Shown one piece after another: positions 52,862-61,624 of a DNA stretch of 64,000 nucleotides. Numbering within the stretch: the first letter of the stretch is position 1; each line of letters starts with the position of its first letter. A program made the position numbers and the translations under genes. This DNA comes from Alphaproteobacteria bacterium. GTDB lineage: Bacteria > Pseudomonadota > Alphaproteobacteria > JANQMY01. Below the pieces are notes generated by a model that was given only the letters and a program-made list of their open reading frames with translations, did not search any database and was not told the origin of the DNA. Where the stretch lies: NCBI GenBank assembly GCA_028289425.1, contig JANQPL010000017.1, forward strand, positions 434,001-498,000. Reading direction: 5' to 3'.

Positions 52862-54493
52862 ATGGCGGCGATCCGTAAACGTATAGACTCAATTTGTGCA
52901 GAAGCGTCGGATAACGTCCAGGTAGCGCTGCATGGCGAATTGCTGGCGCTGATTGCCGATCTGGCGGACCGGCACGCCGCTAAGCCCGAACTCGCGCGGG
53001 ACCTGCTGCACGCCTTACGCGATGCGCGGGCGTTTGACCGGTTGCACGTGGCGGCAACCGATATGGCGGCGCGGGGCTTGGTGTGCCCTTTTTCCAACCG
53101 TATGAAGGTGCAGGCCCTTGTGGAACTGGAGCGTTACGACGAGGCGCTGCGGGAGATCCATCAGGCGCGCGCTGCCTATCCCGAGGACAAGGGCGAGCAG
53201 GTTGAACTTGCGGGCCTGGAAGGGCGTATCTTCAAACAGCGCTTTGTGGCGTCGGTCGGGGCGAACGCGCCGGATGCGGCAGCGCTTAGGTACTCGATGA
53301 CCGCCTATATGAAGGGGTGGTCTCTGTCCGGTGGCCATCAGGCCTGGCTGGGCGTGAACCTTGCCGCGTTGTGGCACCGGGCGCGCAGCGACCGCTTTAT
53401 TGAAGGTGCGGATGGTGATCTTGAAGCGTTGGCGAAACAGGTGTTGGCCGCTGCGGCCCGTGAAAAAGAAGCGGACCCGGAAGATCCCTGGCCCGATGCC
53501 TCGCTGGGGGAAGCTGCCCTTGCGCTTGGCGACTATGAATTTGCGCTTGCCTCTTACAGGGCTTTTGCGTCGCGGGACGCCGTCGATGCTTTCGCGGTTG
53601 CCAGCGCCCACCGTCAACTGACCGAGATTTGGCAAATCCATGATCAGCCAGTCAACGACCTTGTCCAACATTTATACGATCAAATTACCGGGCTGCTGAT
53701 GCGCCTGCCGAACGGCCGAATAGATTTCGGGGGCCGCGACTTGTCCGGCGTTGCAGGCCGACTCAGCGGTGTGCAAGAGGATGATGGGTATGAAGGGCTT
53801 TGGGGCAGCCGGCCCGTGCCGCTCCAATGGGCCAAACGCATGATCGAAATCGGCAATTGCGTCGGTCGGATCGAACGCCGCGGCGGCATGGGCGAAGCCG
53901 CCGGGACCGGCTTTATCATTCGCGCGGATCTTCTGTCCCCTGAATGGTCGGATTATGGACAAGTTTTGGTAACCAATGAGCACGTGGTTGGTCGTCGCGA
54001 TGACGCAACGCTCACGCCGGAGCAGACGGCCGTGCGATTTTCTCAAGTGAATCCGCAGGAACAAATGTCCGTGGGGCCGGTTTTGTGGTGTTCCGATCGC
54101 GAGCACCATGATGTTACCATCTTCCGTATGGACCATGTGCCGGACAGTGTCGGGAAGTTTGGTGAGATAGCACCCCTGTCGAGCCTTAGTGATGGTGCCG
54201 GTGGAAACTTTTCGGGCGTTACTGTCATTGGCCATCCGGCAGGCTCGGAGCGGCTGCATCTTGGCGTCGAAAACCTGCATGTAGAAGACATGGAGCGCGA
54301 CCGTCCGGCGGGCGAGCCGGAGCGTGTCTGGTACAGATGCCCGACCATGAAAGGGAATTCCGGAAGCCCCGCACTTTCATGGCGGCAGTTGGAAGTTACC
54401 GCCGTCCATCATCGGGAGATTAAGGCGCGGGGATGCAATGAAGGCATCAGTCTCGACTCAATCCGCAGGGCGATAGCCAGAAGCAAGGCGTGA
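52862..54493 (+). CDS. TPR-trypsin-like serine peptidase
   Basis: 543 residues from ATG 52862 (MAAIRKR); ATG 52832 or GTG 52859 are possible. Residues 1-290 are TPR-like helices (ALVELERYDEALREI; GHQAWLGVNLAALWHRA near 164; LALGDYEFALASY). Residues 330-530 form a trypsin-like domain: GTGFIIRAD, His374 in TNEHVVG, Asp417 in HHDVTIF, Ser500 in GNSGSP, so the triad is complete. No signal peptide is seen, so the peptidase is cytosolic. It is coupled to the GH108 gene and shares the GVNxxxL type TPR module with the divergent TIR-SLOG protein. Confidence 0.82.
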   Translation: MAAIRKRIDSICAEASDNVQVALHGELLALIADLADRHAAKPELARDLLHALRDARAFDRLHVAATDMAARGLVCPFSNRMKVQALVELERYDEALREIHQARAAYPEDKGEQVELAGLEGRIFKQRFVASVGANAPDAAALRYSMTAYMKGWSLSGGHQAWLGVNLAALWHRARSDRFIEGADGDLEALAKQVLAAAAREKEADPEDPWPDASLGEAALALGDYEFALASYRAFASRDAVDAFAVASAHRQLTEIWQIHDQPVNDLVQHLYDQITGLLMRLPNGRIDFGGRDLSGVAGRLSGVQEDDGYEGLWGSRPVPLQWAKRMIEIGNCVGRIERRGGMGEAAGTGFIIRADLLSPEWSDYGQVLVTNEHVVGRRDDATLTPEQTAVRFSQVNPQEQMSVGPVLWCSDREHHDVTIFRMDHVPDSVGKFGEIAPLSSLSDGAGGNFSGVTVIGHPAGSERLHLGVENLHVEDMERDRPAGEPERVWYRCPTMKGNSGSPALSWRQLEVTAVHHREIKARGCNEGISLDSIRRAIARSKA

Positions 54494-54732
54494 GAAGGGC
54501 TATTGGAACACGGTCGCCGCCGGATAAGGGCGCCGCCGGTCAAATCAAACTGAAACAAACCAGCGCGGCTGCACGGGAATGCCTGCCCATTCTTTTGTTG
54601 GGTCAATCGATTTCTAGCGCAAAAAATAATCCCAAATCCCAGGTTGCATACAGGCGCGGAGATCGAAAGATTTCTGCGCAACGTGCGCAAACCAGAATGG
54701 CGTCACCGGTCGCGATTTCTCAAGAACCAGAG

Positions 54733-55131
54733 TCAATTCGATAGTGTTTCCATCAATCCGATCGGATTGAAGTGAAACACTTCCATTTTTGTTATTTTGC
54801 CGTCCTTAAAATAGTTCATCTCCGAAATCGGTTGCGTGACGGACTTGCCGGTTTCTTTGGAGGTCCATGTAATGACATATCTGCTGAAGACAATGTCGGC
54901 GTCTTCGGCTTCCCAATATTGCTGATCGTCGATGGAAACGTCCCAAATGCCGCGATAGATGTTGCTCACCTGCATGGACGCATCACGCCCCCGGAAGACA
55001 CCTTCTTGAGGCAGACCCGGCGGTTCGTGGCACTCGAAGTCTTCTGCAACATAGTTTTCGCACGCGCCTTCCCAATCTCCGGACTGAAATTGCGCCAGAA
55101 ACTTTTTCATGATTTCAAGATTCTTGCCCAT
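54733..55131 (-). CDS. NTF2-like (SnoaL) domain protein
   Basis: 132 residues. NLEIMKKFLAQFQSGDW, DFECHEPPGLPQEGVFRG, and the last strands PISEMNYFKDGKITKMEVFHF are typical of the SnoaL-like fold. Function unknown; such proteins often isomerise or dehydrate ring compounds. It is the last gene of a minus-strand unit with a DUF1214 protein, sulfotransferase and SDR. The 239 bp between it and the peptidase gene contain nothing I can identify. Confidence 0.8.
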   Translation of the reverse strand: MGKNLEIMKKFLAQFQSGDWEGACENYVAEDFECHEPPGLPQEGVFRGRDASMQVSNIYRGIWDVSIDDQQYWEAEDADIVFSRYVITWTSKETGKSVTQPISEMNYFKDGKITKMEVFHFNPIGLMETLSN

Positions 55132-55149
55132 CTGGTCTCTCTCAGGCTG

Positions 55150-56337
55150 CTACTGGTCGCTGCAGCGCCGTCTGTGTGCGGATAGAAGACGGCCGCGAAG
55201 CTGTTGCTGCCGTTGTTCCGCAGAAACTTTTGGCGTGGTGGGCGGAAGATGCTCTTGTACGTCGCTGAACGGCACCACCCGGAGGGTAGGGCTGGGAGCG
55301 GTTTCAGACTTGAAATAGCGCCCTAAGATGAGCCCAAGCGGTCGGCCCCCCGCATCCAACCAATTTGGTACGCCGGGATCCTGGTGGCTAATGACGCAAC
55401 GAAATTTCCCATCCTCGTCTATGCGCGCTTGATGCCCGTTAAGCGAGGTCTGGCGTACATAGTAGTCGAGCGCCTCCCATTGCAGGTTGCTGAGTTGGAA
55501 TCCCCAATAGGGGGCTCGCGGCGCCTCTACTTCCATAATTACCGCTTCGTCTGTGCCGCAGCGGTAATGCCCGTTCAAATACTTGGTTCCTTCGAAGGCG
55601 CCCGGAATGGAAATGGCGGGCAATTGGGACGGATCAGAGTTTAGAAATGACCCAACGTAGTTCCTGTACAGATTGGACTGAACACTTACCCAGCTTGCAA
55701 CGCGCTTCACCCCTTCGCGAAGGGCCTCTACGTTTGGAGGCGGCGGGGGATAGGTGGCCCCCTCACGCTCGATCCACAAGTCGGCCGGCTTTTCTTCGTC
55801 CCAATCGTAGTAGTACTGGCGAATATACAGCTCGCCCGGTCCGTCCGGGAGTTGAAACCAGGCGCCGTCGCGCTTCTCTTTGCTCAGGACAATGTCCACT
55901 TCCTTGTTCGCCGCAAAGGCGTCGTCTTCCATATTGTCCCGTTCGCAGACGATCTTGAAATCGGGATAGCGGCTGCTGCACCCCTCATAAACGGCCACTT
56001 GGAAGATGTGCGCTGAGCCGCGGTTTCCCCGGATTCGATAGCTGTAGTCCCCGTGGATCGGTGCCCAGTGATAGACCGCGTCAACAGACGGTGATTGCAT
56101 CTGCCGCTGTAAAGACTGGTTTTTGATGAGCAGAGGATATGCGGGATCACCTTCCAAATGCATCAGGTGTCCTGCGTCCGCCAATCGAAACGTCTGCCTT
56201 AAACCTTCCATCGAGGTGGCGCCGCCATCCTCGTTAGGCCATCCTTGACAATGAAGATCTGCCGCCTCACGAAATGCGGCGAGGTAAAGTTCCGTCAGCT
56301 CTTCCGCCTGCGGAGCAGTTTTGTCGTTTGCAGCCAT
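55150..56337 (-). CDS. DUF1214-domain protein
   Basis: 395 residues. The C-terminal half matches DUF1214: YWGFQLSNLQWEALDYY, NGHQARIDEDGKFRCVIS, HQDPGVPNWLDAGG. N-terminal half shows the partner region with YHWAPIHGDYSYRIRGNRG. No signal peptide. Function unknown; these proteins occur beside sulfotransferases and SDRs in alphaproteobacterial and actinobacterial catabolic clusters, as here (the sulfotransferase gene ends 9 bp upstream). Confidence 0.8.
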   Translation of the reverse strand: MAANDKTAPQAEELTELYLAAFREAADLHCQGWPNEDGGATSMEGLRQTFRLADAGHLMHLEGDPAYPLLIKNQSLQRQMQSPSVDAVYHWAPIHGDYSYRIRGNRGSAHIFQVAVYEGCSSRYPDFKIVCERDNMEDDAFAANKEVDIVLSKEKRDGAWFQLPDGPGELYIRQYYYDWDEEKPADLWIEREGATYPPPPPNVEALREGVKRVASWVSVQSNLYRNYVGSFLNSDPSQLPAISIPGAFEGTKYLNGHYRCGTDEAVIMEVEAPRAPYWGFQLSNLQWEALDYYVRQTSLNGHQARIDEDGKFRCVISHQDPGVPNWLDAGGRPLGLILGRYFKSETAPSPTLRVVPFSDVQEHLPPTTPKVSAEQRQQQLRGRLLSAHRRRCSDQ

Positions 56338-56346
56338 CTGTGTTTG

Positions 56347-57513
56347 CTACCTGTCTAACGTGCCAAAGGCTTCCTCGATCGCCGCCTCAGTCAACCCATA
56401 GCGTTCCATCGAATAATCGGGTTTTCCATGCTTGTGTTGCGTGTTTTGGTCGGCCCAGCCGGTCATGGCGTTTTTGCTGACTTCCGTCAGCGGCCTCCCC
56501 GCCAATGCATAGACTTCTTCGACGATACTCAGAGGGTCGGCCACCACCTGGTCATAAGGCGCATCTATCAGCTTGACATCATCAGCCATCTGTTGCCGTT
56601 GGGCGGCTTGCCGTTTGAACTCGGGCCCCCAATAGTTCAACGTGTCTTGGCCGATCCACAACGGGTCTACTTCTTCAAACAGTTCCTGGTGGATCGACTC
56701 AATCAACCGGCAATAAGACGGCACGACATCAAGAAGATTGCGGTGCAGGTGCACCATGGTGGCATTGGGATAAACGGCGGCGATTGAATCGAGATTGCCG
56801 ATGTGTCCCGGGTTTTTCAGTATCCACCGGCGTCCCTTTTTTCCGCCTTCTTGCCACTGCAGAAACTGCAGCAGCTTTGCTTGGAATGTGTAGGCATTCA
56901 AGCTGGACCGGCCCCGCAGCCAGGTGAGCAATGTGGGTGACGGTGTGATGATGTACATCATCAAATAGTCGAAGGCGAAGAGGAGCAAGTCGGAATCTTC
57001 TTCGGCTTCCTCGGCGGCCCTTTCGTGGGACGCCAGGAATTCCGGATTGTTTTCAAGTTGAGCTTCTTGAATGGCACGGGCGAACGCGATGCGCCCGTCG
57101 GGCTTCCCGGGAACTTCGTCCGGAAAGGGGGCAGGGTTCTGTACCTTCCAGAGCGGCAAGGTGAGCGCCGTCGGATCCGCCGACATCATGCGCTGCAGTT
57201 TGGTTGTGCCGGTCCGTGGCATACCCAAAATAATGATCGGATCTGAAACGTCTTCGTCCAAAATTTCAGGGTCACGCTTTATCGCATCGGCATATCGCAA
57301 GCGGTTCACGAGCCACCTTTGCACACTCATTTCGAAGTTCATGAGACCGGCCGGCTTAAAGCGAACCTCGTTGGCGGCACACTTCAGAAGCATGCGGAGC
57401 GGTTCCTCAAACAGGTCGGGCCCGAAATCTTCAAGGTCCGCATTTTGCTTGGCCGAATTGATGACATGCTGAAAGTCGAAGACTTCTTTATTGGATTGTA
57501 AAACGCTGTTCAT
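56347..57513 (-). CDS. Sulfotransferase-family protein
   Basis: 388 residues from ATG 57513 (MNSVLQSNKEV). The PAPS 5'-phosphosulfate loop is LGMPRTGTTKLQRMM, with 3'-phosphate region VPSYCRLIES after NATMVHLHRNLLDV. It belongs to the large sulfotransf_3-like family of uncharacterised alphaproteobacterial enzymes. It would transfer sulfate from PAPS to a hydroxyl or amine of an unknown acceptor. It lies between the DUF1214 and SDR genes in one unit. Confidence 0.85.
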   Translation of the reverse strand: MNSVLQSNKEVFDFQHVINSAKQNADLEDFGPDLFEEPLRMLLKCAANEVRFKPAGLMNFEMSVQRWLVNRLRYADAIKRDPEILDEDVSDPIIILGMPRTGTTKLQRMMSADPTALTLPLWKVQNPAPFPDEVPGKPDGRIAFARAIQEAQLENNPEFLASHERAAEEAEEDSDLLLFAFDYLMMYIITPSPTLLTWLRGRSSLNAYTFQAKLLQFLQWQEGGKKGRRWILKNPGHIGNLDSIAAVYPNATMVHLHRNLLDVVPSYCRLIESIHQELFEEVDPLWIGQDTLNYWGPEFKRQAAQRQQMADDVKLIDAPYDQVVADPLSIVEEVYALAGRPLTEVSKNAMTGWADQNTQHKHGKPDYSMERYGLTEAAIEEAFGTLDR

Positions 57514-57530
57514 CCGTTCGTCTTCCTGCT

Positions 57531-58286
57531 CTAGCTTGACAGCCAAAAACCGCCGGACGCGTCAATCACCTGGCCCGTGACCCAGCGCGCCTCATCGGTG
57601 GAAAGAAAGAAAATGACCCGTGCAATGTCGTCAGCAGTTCCGACACGGCCCAAGGGTGTGATCGCTTTGAGCCCCGCCAGGAAATCAGGATTGTTGATGG
57701 CCTCCGCGGCGATCTCCGTGTCCGTCAGTCCCGGCGACACCACATTCACCCGAATGCCCTGCGGCCCGAGTTCGGTTGCCAACACACGGCTCAGCTGGTT
57801 GAGCCCGGCCTTCGTGCTGGCATAAGGGGCAAGGTTCGCCGGCGGCATGCCCTGATAACGCGCGGCAGCCGACGATACATTGATGATGCATCCCTTCGAT
57901 TCCGTCAGGTGCGGTAGCGCCTCATGGATCAACATCGTTGGCGCCAACAAGTTGACGCGCAGCAAGCGTTCGATCTGCTCTTGGGTGTGATCGACGAAAG
58001 GGGCTGTCGTTTCAGCGGCAGCATTGTTGACCAGAATATCCAGCCGACCGTGGCGTTCCATCACCATAGTGAGTGCCGCGCTGCGCTCGTCGTCATTGCC
58101 CACATCCGCTTGGACGAAGGAAATCTTGTCGGGATCGGCTTGGCAAGTTTCGGCTAAAGGGGCCTCTCGCCTGCCGCAGACAAGCACGCGGCATCCGGCT
58201 TCTGAAAATCGAAGGGCTGTCGCTCTGCCAATGCCCGTACCCCCGCCGGTTATGAGCGCGCTTTTGCCGGCAAGTTCTCCTGCCAT
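57531..58286 (-). CDS. SDR-family oxidoreductase
   Basis: 251 residues from ATG 58286 (MAGELAGKSAL) with GGGGAGAG upstream. TGGGTGIG at about 12-19, NNAAAE in place of NNAG, catalytic YASTK, and VTGQVIDASGG at the end. FabG-like. First gene of the minus-strand unit ending at 54733, divergent from the acyl-CoA synthetase. Substrate unknown. Confidence 0.9.
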   Translation of the reverse strand: MAGELAGKSALITGGGTGIGRATALRFSEAGCRVLVCGRREAPLAETCQADPDKISFVQADVGNDDERSAALTMVMERHGRLDILVNNAAAETTAPFVDHTQEQIERLLRVNLLAPTMLIHEALPHLTESKGCIINVSSAAARYQGMPPANLAPYASTKAGLNQLSRVLATELGPQGIRVNVVSPGLTDTEIAAEAINNPDFLAGLKAITPLGRVGTADDIARVIFFLSTDEARWVTGQVIDASGGFWLSS

Positions 58287-58366
58287 TATCTCTCCCCGGT
58301 CCACCACATTCGCAGGCGATTAGTTGGTTTCGGAACCGAAAACCTATCGCTCAAACCGCTTATAAG

Positions 58367-58378
58367 TCAACAATGTTG
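58367..58378. promoter_or_regulatory. Palindrome between divergent SDR and acyl-CoA synthetase genes
   Basis: CAACA-A-TGTTG (58368-58378), preceded by T (58367), shares the core AACAATGTT with the operator before the TetR gene at 38975. It sits in the 193-bp gap between divergent starts. A TetR-type operator is plausible. Confidence 0.4.
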
Positions 58379-58479
58379 TTCATCATTACCAAACATGATA
58401 GTTGCTTCTTCCAACGCAATTCCAACATGGATAGGGCGACGCATGCCGAACATCAATTGGGACAAGATCAAGAAAGGCG

Positions 58480-60432
58480 ATGCGCGTGAACTTTGCAATG
58501 GAGAGTTCTGAGGTCGTCTGGCGGCCAAGCAAAGGCGTGTACGAAACGAGCAACCTGCGTGCCTTCCTAAAGGCAAGCGGGTGCCATGATTTCGACGACC
58601 TGTTGTCCCGCTCCAATCAAGAGACGAACTGGTTCTGGCCGCGGGTTTTCAGCTTCGCTCACACGAAATTCGAAAAGCCATTCGAACAAATCTGCGATGT
58701 ATCGAAGGGGATCGCACACGCCAATTGGTGTGTGGGCGCAAAAATGAACTTCACCACAGAATGCATCGAGCGCCACTCGAAGCAATTGGAAACAACCGCC
58801 ATCACATGTTCTTACGAAAGCGGCGAGATCCGTCACGTGTCGCGGGCGGAGTTGTTTGAAGAAATCGCCAAATTGGCAGGTGCGCTGAGGGAATTGGGCG
58901 TGTCGAAGGGGGACCGTGTCGCAGTCTACATGCCCATGATTCCAGAGGTGGCCATCGGTTTCATGGCGGTTGCCCGCCTCGGCGCGATCACCGTTCCTCT
59001 ATTCTCAGGTTTTGGCGCGGACGCCATTGCGGCCCGCCTGGAACATTCCGGCGCCAAGGTTGTTCTCACCGTGGGGTCCATGAGCCGCCGTGGAAAAGAC
59101 GTGCCCACGGCGCCCGTCCTTGAACAAGCGATCGAGAAATCCGGCACGAACCCATCTGTGCTCGTGCACGGTCCGACACCGGCGCCGTTTGTGTCGTGGC
59201 AAGAGTTGGTGCAAAACGTCAAACCGGTACACGACGCCGAGATTGTCGACGCGGACGATCCTTTGCTGATCGTCTACACCTCGGGCACCACCGGAAAACC
59301 GAAGGGGGCCGTTCTTACTCATTGCGGTTTTACCGGAAAGCTTATCCTCGATCTACAGATCTGCTTGGATCTCAAGCCCTCGGATCGTTGGTTGTGGATG
59401 AGTGATTTCGGCTGGATCATTGGGCCGGTGATGATTGGCGCGTCGCTGATGACGGGCAATGTGCTCGTCATGGCCGAGGGCGCGCCGGACTATCCGGAAA
59501 CGGATCGAATCTGGAAGCTCATCGAAGAAGTGAAAGTCACCTATCTCGGTGTCGCACCGACCTTGATCCGGTCGACCATGGCCAAAGGCATCCGGACCAT
59601 GTCGGATTACGATTTCAGCAGCCTGCGTGTGCTTGTTTCGAGCGGCGAACCGTGGACCGAAGAAGCATGGTACTGGTGCTTTGAGAACATTTGTAAGCGG
59701 AATATCCCCATCTTGAATTGGAGCGGCGGAACGGAGATTTCAGGCGGCATCCTGACGGGTACGGTGATACATCCCCTTAAGCCGCTTACCTTCTCTGCCG
59801 CTGTGCCAGGGATGGGCGCCGACATATTCGATGCGGCAGGCAATTCTGTTGAGACGGGCCAAGTTGGCGAACTTGTGCTGAAAAAGCCGAGCATCGGCCT
59901 GACCCGCGGATTGTGGAACGATCAAAAGCGGTACATGGAGACCTATTGGTCCGATTTCGGATCCGCTTGGAAACATGGCGATCTCGCTTCCCGCGATGCA
60001 GACGGTTATTGGGTTTTGCACGGACGATCCGATGACGTCCTGAAAATCGGCGGCAAGAGAACCGGCCCGTCGGAAATCGAAAATCTGCTTGTGGGCAGCG
60101 GACTCGTCTCCGATGCCGGCGTGTTCGGGCTGAGCGATGAGCGGGCCGGGCAGGCGATCGGCTGTATCTGCGTTCTGGCGCCTGGCGTTCCAGACACGGC
60201 GGACACACGCACCCAACTTCAGGATTCGGTCGTTCAAGGCATGGGCCGGCCCTATCGTCCAAAGTTCATTGGCTTTGTCGACGAGCTGCCCAAAACGCGG
60301 AGCGGAAAAATCGTGCGGCGGGTGATTTCGGCTGCCGTAACCGGGAAGAATGTGGGTGATGTGTCGTCGCTTGCAAACCCAGATGTCATCGACCGCATTC
60401 GACATGTGGCGGAGGGAATCGTGGACTCCTAA
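58480..60432 (+). CDS. Acyl-CoA synthetase (AMP-binding, acetoacetyl/acetyl-CoA synthetase-like)
   Basis: 650 residues. The N-terminal ACAS-type cap (VVWRPSKGVYETSNLRAFLK, NWFWPRVFSFA) is followed by the adenylation core: YTSGTTGKPKGAV (P-loop), NWSGGTEISGG, and the C-terminal GRSDDVLKIGGKR with PKTRSGKIVRRV, whose Lys is the conserved A10 lysine. It activates a carboxylic acid to its CoA thioester. The start could also be 58498. Stop codon overlaps that of the convergent LLM gene by 4 bp. Confidence 0.92.
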   Translation: MRVNFAMESSEVVWRPSKGVYETSNLRAFLKASGCHDFDDLLSRSNQETNWFWPRVFSFAHTKFEKPFEQICDVSKGIAHANWCVGAKMNFTTECIERHSKQLETTAITCSYESGEIRHVSRAELFEEIAKLAGALRELGVSKGDRVAVYMPMIPEVAIGFMAVARLGAITVPLFSGFGADAIAARLEHSGAKVVLTVGSMSRRGKDVPTAPVLEQAIEKSGTNPSVLVHGPTPAPFVSWQELVQNVKPVHDAEIVDADDPLLIVYTSGTTGKPKGAVLTHCGFTGKLILDLQICLDLKPSDRWLWMSDFGWIIGPVMIGASLMTGNVLVMAEGAPDYPETDRIWKLIEEVKVTYLGVAPTLIRSTMAKGIRTMSDYDFSSLRVLVSSGEPWTEEAWYWCFENICKRNIPILNWSGGTEISGGILTGTVIHPLKPLTFSAAVPGMGADIFDAAGNSVETGQVGELVLKKPSIGLTRGLWNDQKRYMETYWSDFGSAWKHGDLASRDADGYWVLHGRSDDVLKIGGKRTGPSEIENLLVGSGLVSDAGVFGLSDERAGQAIGCICVLAPGVPDTADTRTQLQDSVVQGMGRPYRPKFIGFVDELPKTRSGKIVRRVISAAVTGKNVGDVSSLANPDVIDRIRHVAEGIVDS

Positions 60433-61445
60433 CGGTTGACCGCCGCTCGCACTTTGGGAAGCACATGTTTTGACAAGGTTTCTATGCGCCTGCTGCCGCT
60501 GTCTATGGGTTCGCCGGGAAACTGTGCCCAGAAATGCACATCCACTATCTGCGGCCATTCTGTGACAAGGGTGACGAGTTTGTGGACCGCTTCATCGGGT
60601 GTCCAGAACTCGTAGAATCCGTTTTCGACAGCGGCTTCCGGCGTTTCGAATAGGGGTGTCTGTTCAGGCCCGCCGAAGGCCCCCATCAAAATGTACTGGT
60701 TCATCTGGTAGCGAAGATGTTCCCCAATGCGATCAAGCTCCGCTTCGGGATCTTCCGCAACAATCCCCCAGCATCCGGCATAGATCTTCGCGTCTTTGTC
60801 GTTTTTTCCAAATTTGCGAATGCCGTTAACGTACAGATCCTGCGCCACATAACCGGAGGACAGAAACCCGTCGGCAATTCGCGCTGCACGGTCCGCTGCG
60901 GGCTCTGAAATAGCGCCCAAGAAAATCTTTGGGGGTGTTTCCGGTACTGGAGAGACACGCACATCCGCATATTCGTATCGCTTCCCGGAAAACGTGATGG
61001 TGTCACCTGCCCACGCCGCGCGAAGAATTTCTATGGATTCTTCAATCAGGCTCGGCCGATGTTGTACCTGGCGGCCGAAGACCTCGAACTCTTTTTCCAC
61101 ATAGCCACCTCCGACGCCAAGATTGAATCGCCCGCCCGAAAGGAGCGAGACCGTAGCGCAGTCCTCGGCCATCCGTATTGGGTCGTAAAGGGGCAGAAGC
61201 AGAAGATTGGTGCCGATTTGAACGCGTTTTGTCCTCGCGCCGATGGCGCCCGCAATGACAAGCGGCGACGGAGTGTAGCCGTCTTCGCAGAAGTGGTGTT
61301 CCGTGAGCCAAATAGAGTCGAACCCCAGTTTTTCTGCCCACACAATTTGGTCCAGCGTATCTTCGTACAACTTCTCGAAGGGCGTCCGCCAGGGTTCGGG
61401 ATTTCGGAAGTCGTACCAAAGTCCAAACGAAACATGCCGCGCCAT
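60429..61445 (-). CDS. LLM-class flavin-dependent oxidoreductase
   Basis: 338 residues from ATG 61445 (MARHVSFGLWYDFRNP). Luciferase-like barrel: GFDSIWLTEHHFCEDGYTP, RVQIGTNLLLLPLYDPIRMAEDCA, GRFNLGVGGGYVEKEFEVFG, PPKIFLGAISEPAADRAA. The length and motifs are those of flavin monooxygenases for hydrophobic substrates. The frame to 61511 adds a non-conserved leader. It is divergent from the P450 gene. Confidence 0.88.
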   Translation of the reverse strand: MARHVSFGLWYDFRNPEPWRTPFEKLYEDTLDQIVWAEKLGFDSIWLTEHHFCEDGYTPSPLVIAGAIGARTKRVQIGTNLLLLPLYDPIRMAEDCATVSLLSGGRFNLGVGGGYVEKEFEVFGRQVQHRPSLIEESIEILRAAWAGDTITFSGKRYEYADVRVSPVPETPPKIFLGAISEPAADRAARIADGFLSSGYVAQDLYVNGIRKFGKNDKDAKIYAGCWGIVAEDPEAELDRIGEHLRYQMNQYILMGAFGGPEQTPLFETPEAAVENGFYEFWTPDEAVHKLVTLVTEWPQIVDVHFWAQFPGEPIDSGSRRIETLSKHVLPKVRAAVNR

Positions 61446-61523
61446 GGAGTGTTCTTTCTGAAAATGCACAATGTGTCGGTAATCAAAATACCGTTGCAGT
61501 TTATCGGGCAAATGATATGATAA

Positions 61524-61539
61524 TCAACAGTGGTGTTGA
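61524..61539. promoter_or_regulatory. Inverted repeat between divergent LLM and P450 genes
   Basis: TCAACA (61524-61529), 4-bp spacer GTGG, TGTTGA (61534-61539). The half-sites resemble those at 58367-58378. Probable operator in the 179-bp gap between the divergent starts at 61445 and 61625. Confidence 0.4.
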
Positions 61540-61624
61540 GTAGCGCCGATGAGCAAGATCCGCCAAGGCGCCGCAGTCGCCCGTAAAGAACAAGAGTTTC
61601 TTGGCAAAAAATAGGAAGATTTGC

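Noticed and set aside
58443-58511. Short in-frame peptide (MPNINWDKIKKGDARELCNGEF) overlapping the acyl-CoA synthetase start
   Set aside because: A 22-codon frame without a ribosome site or known relatives; too little to claim a leader peptide.
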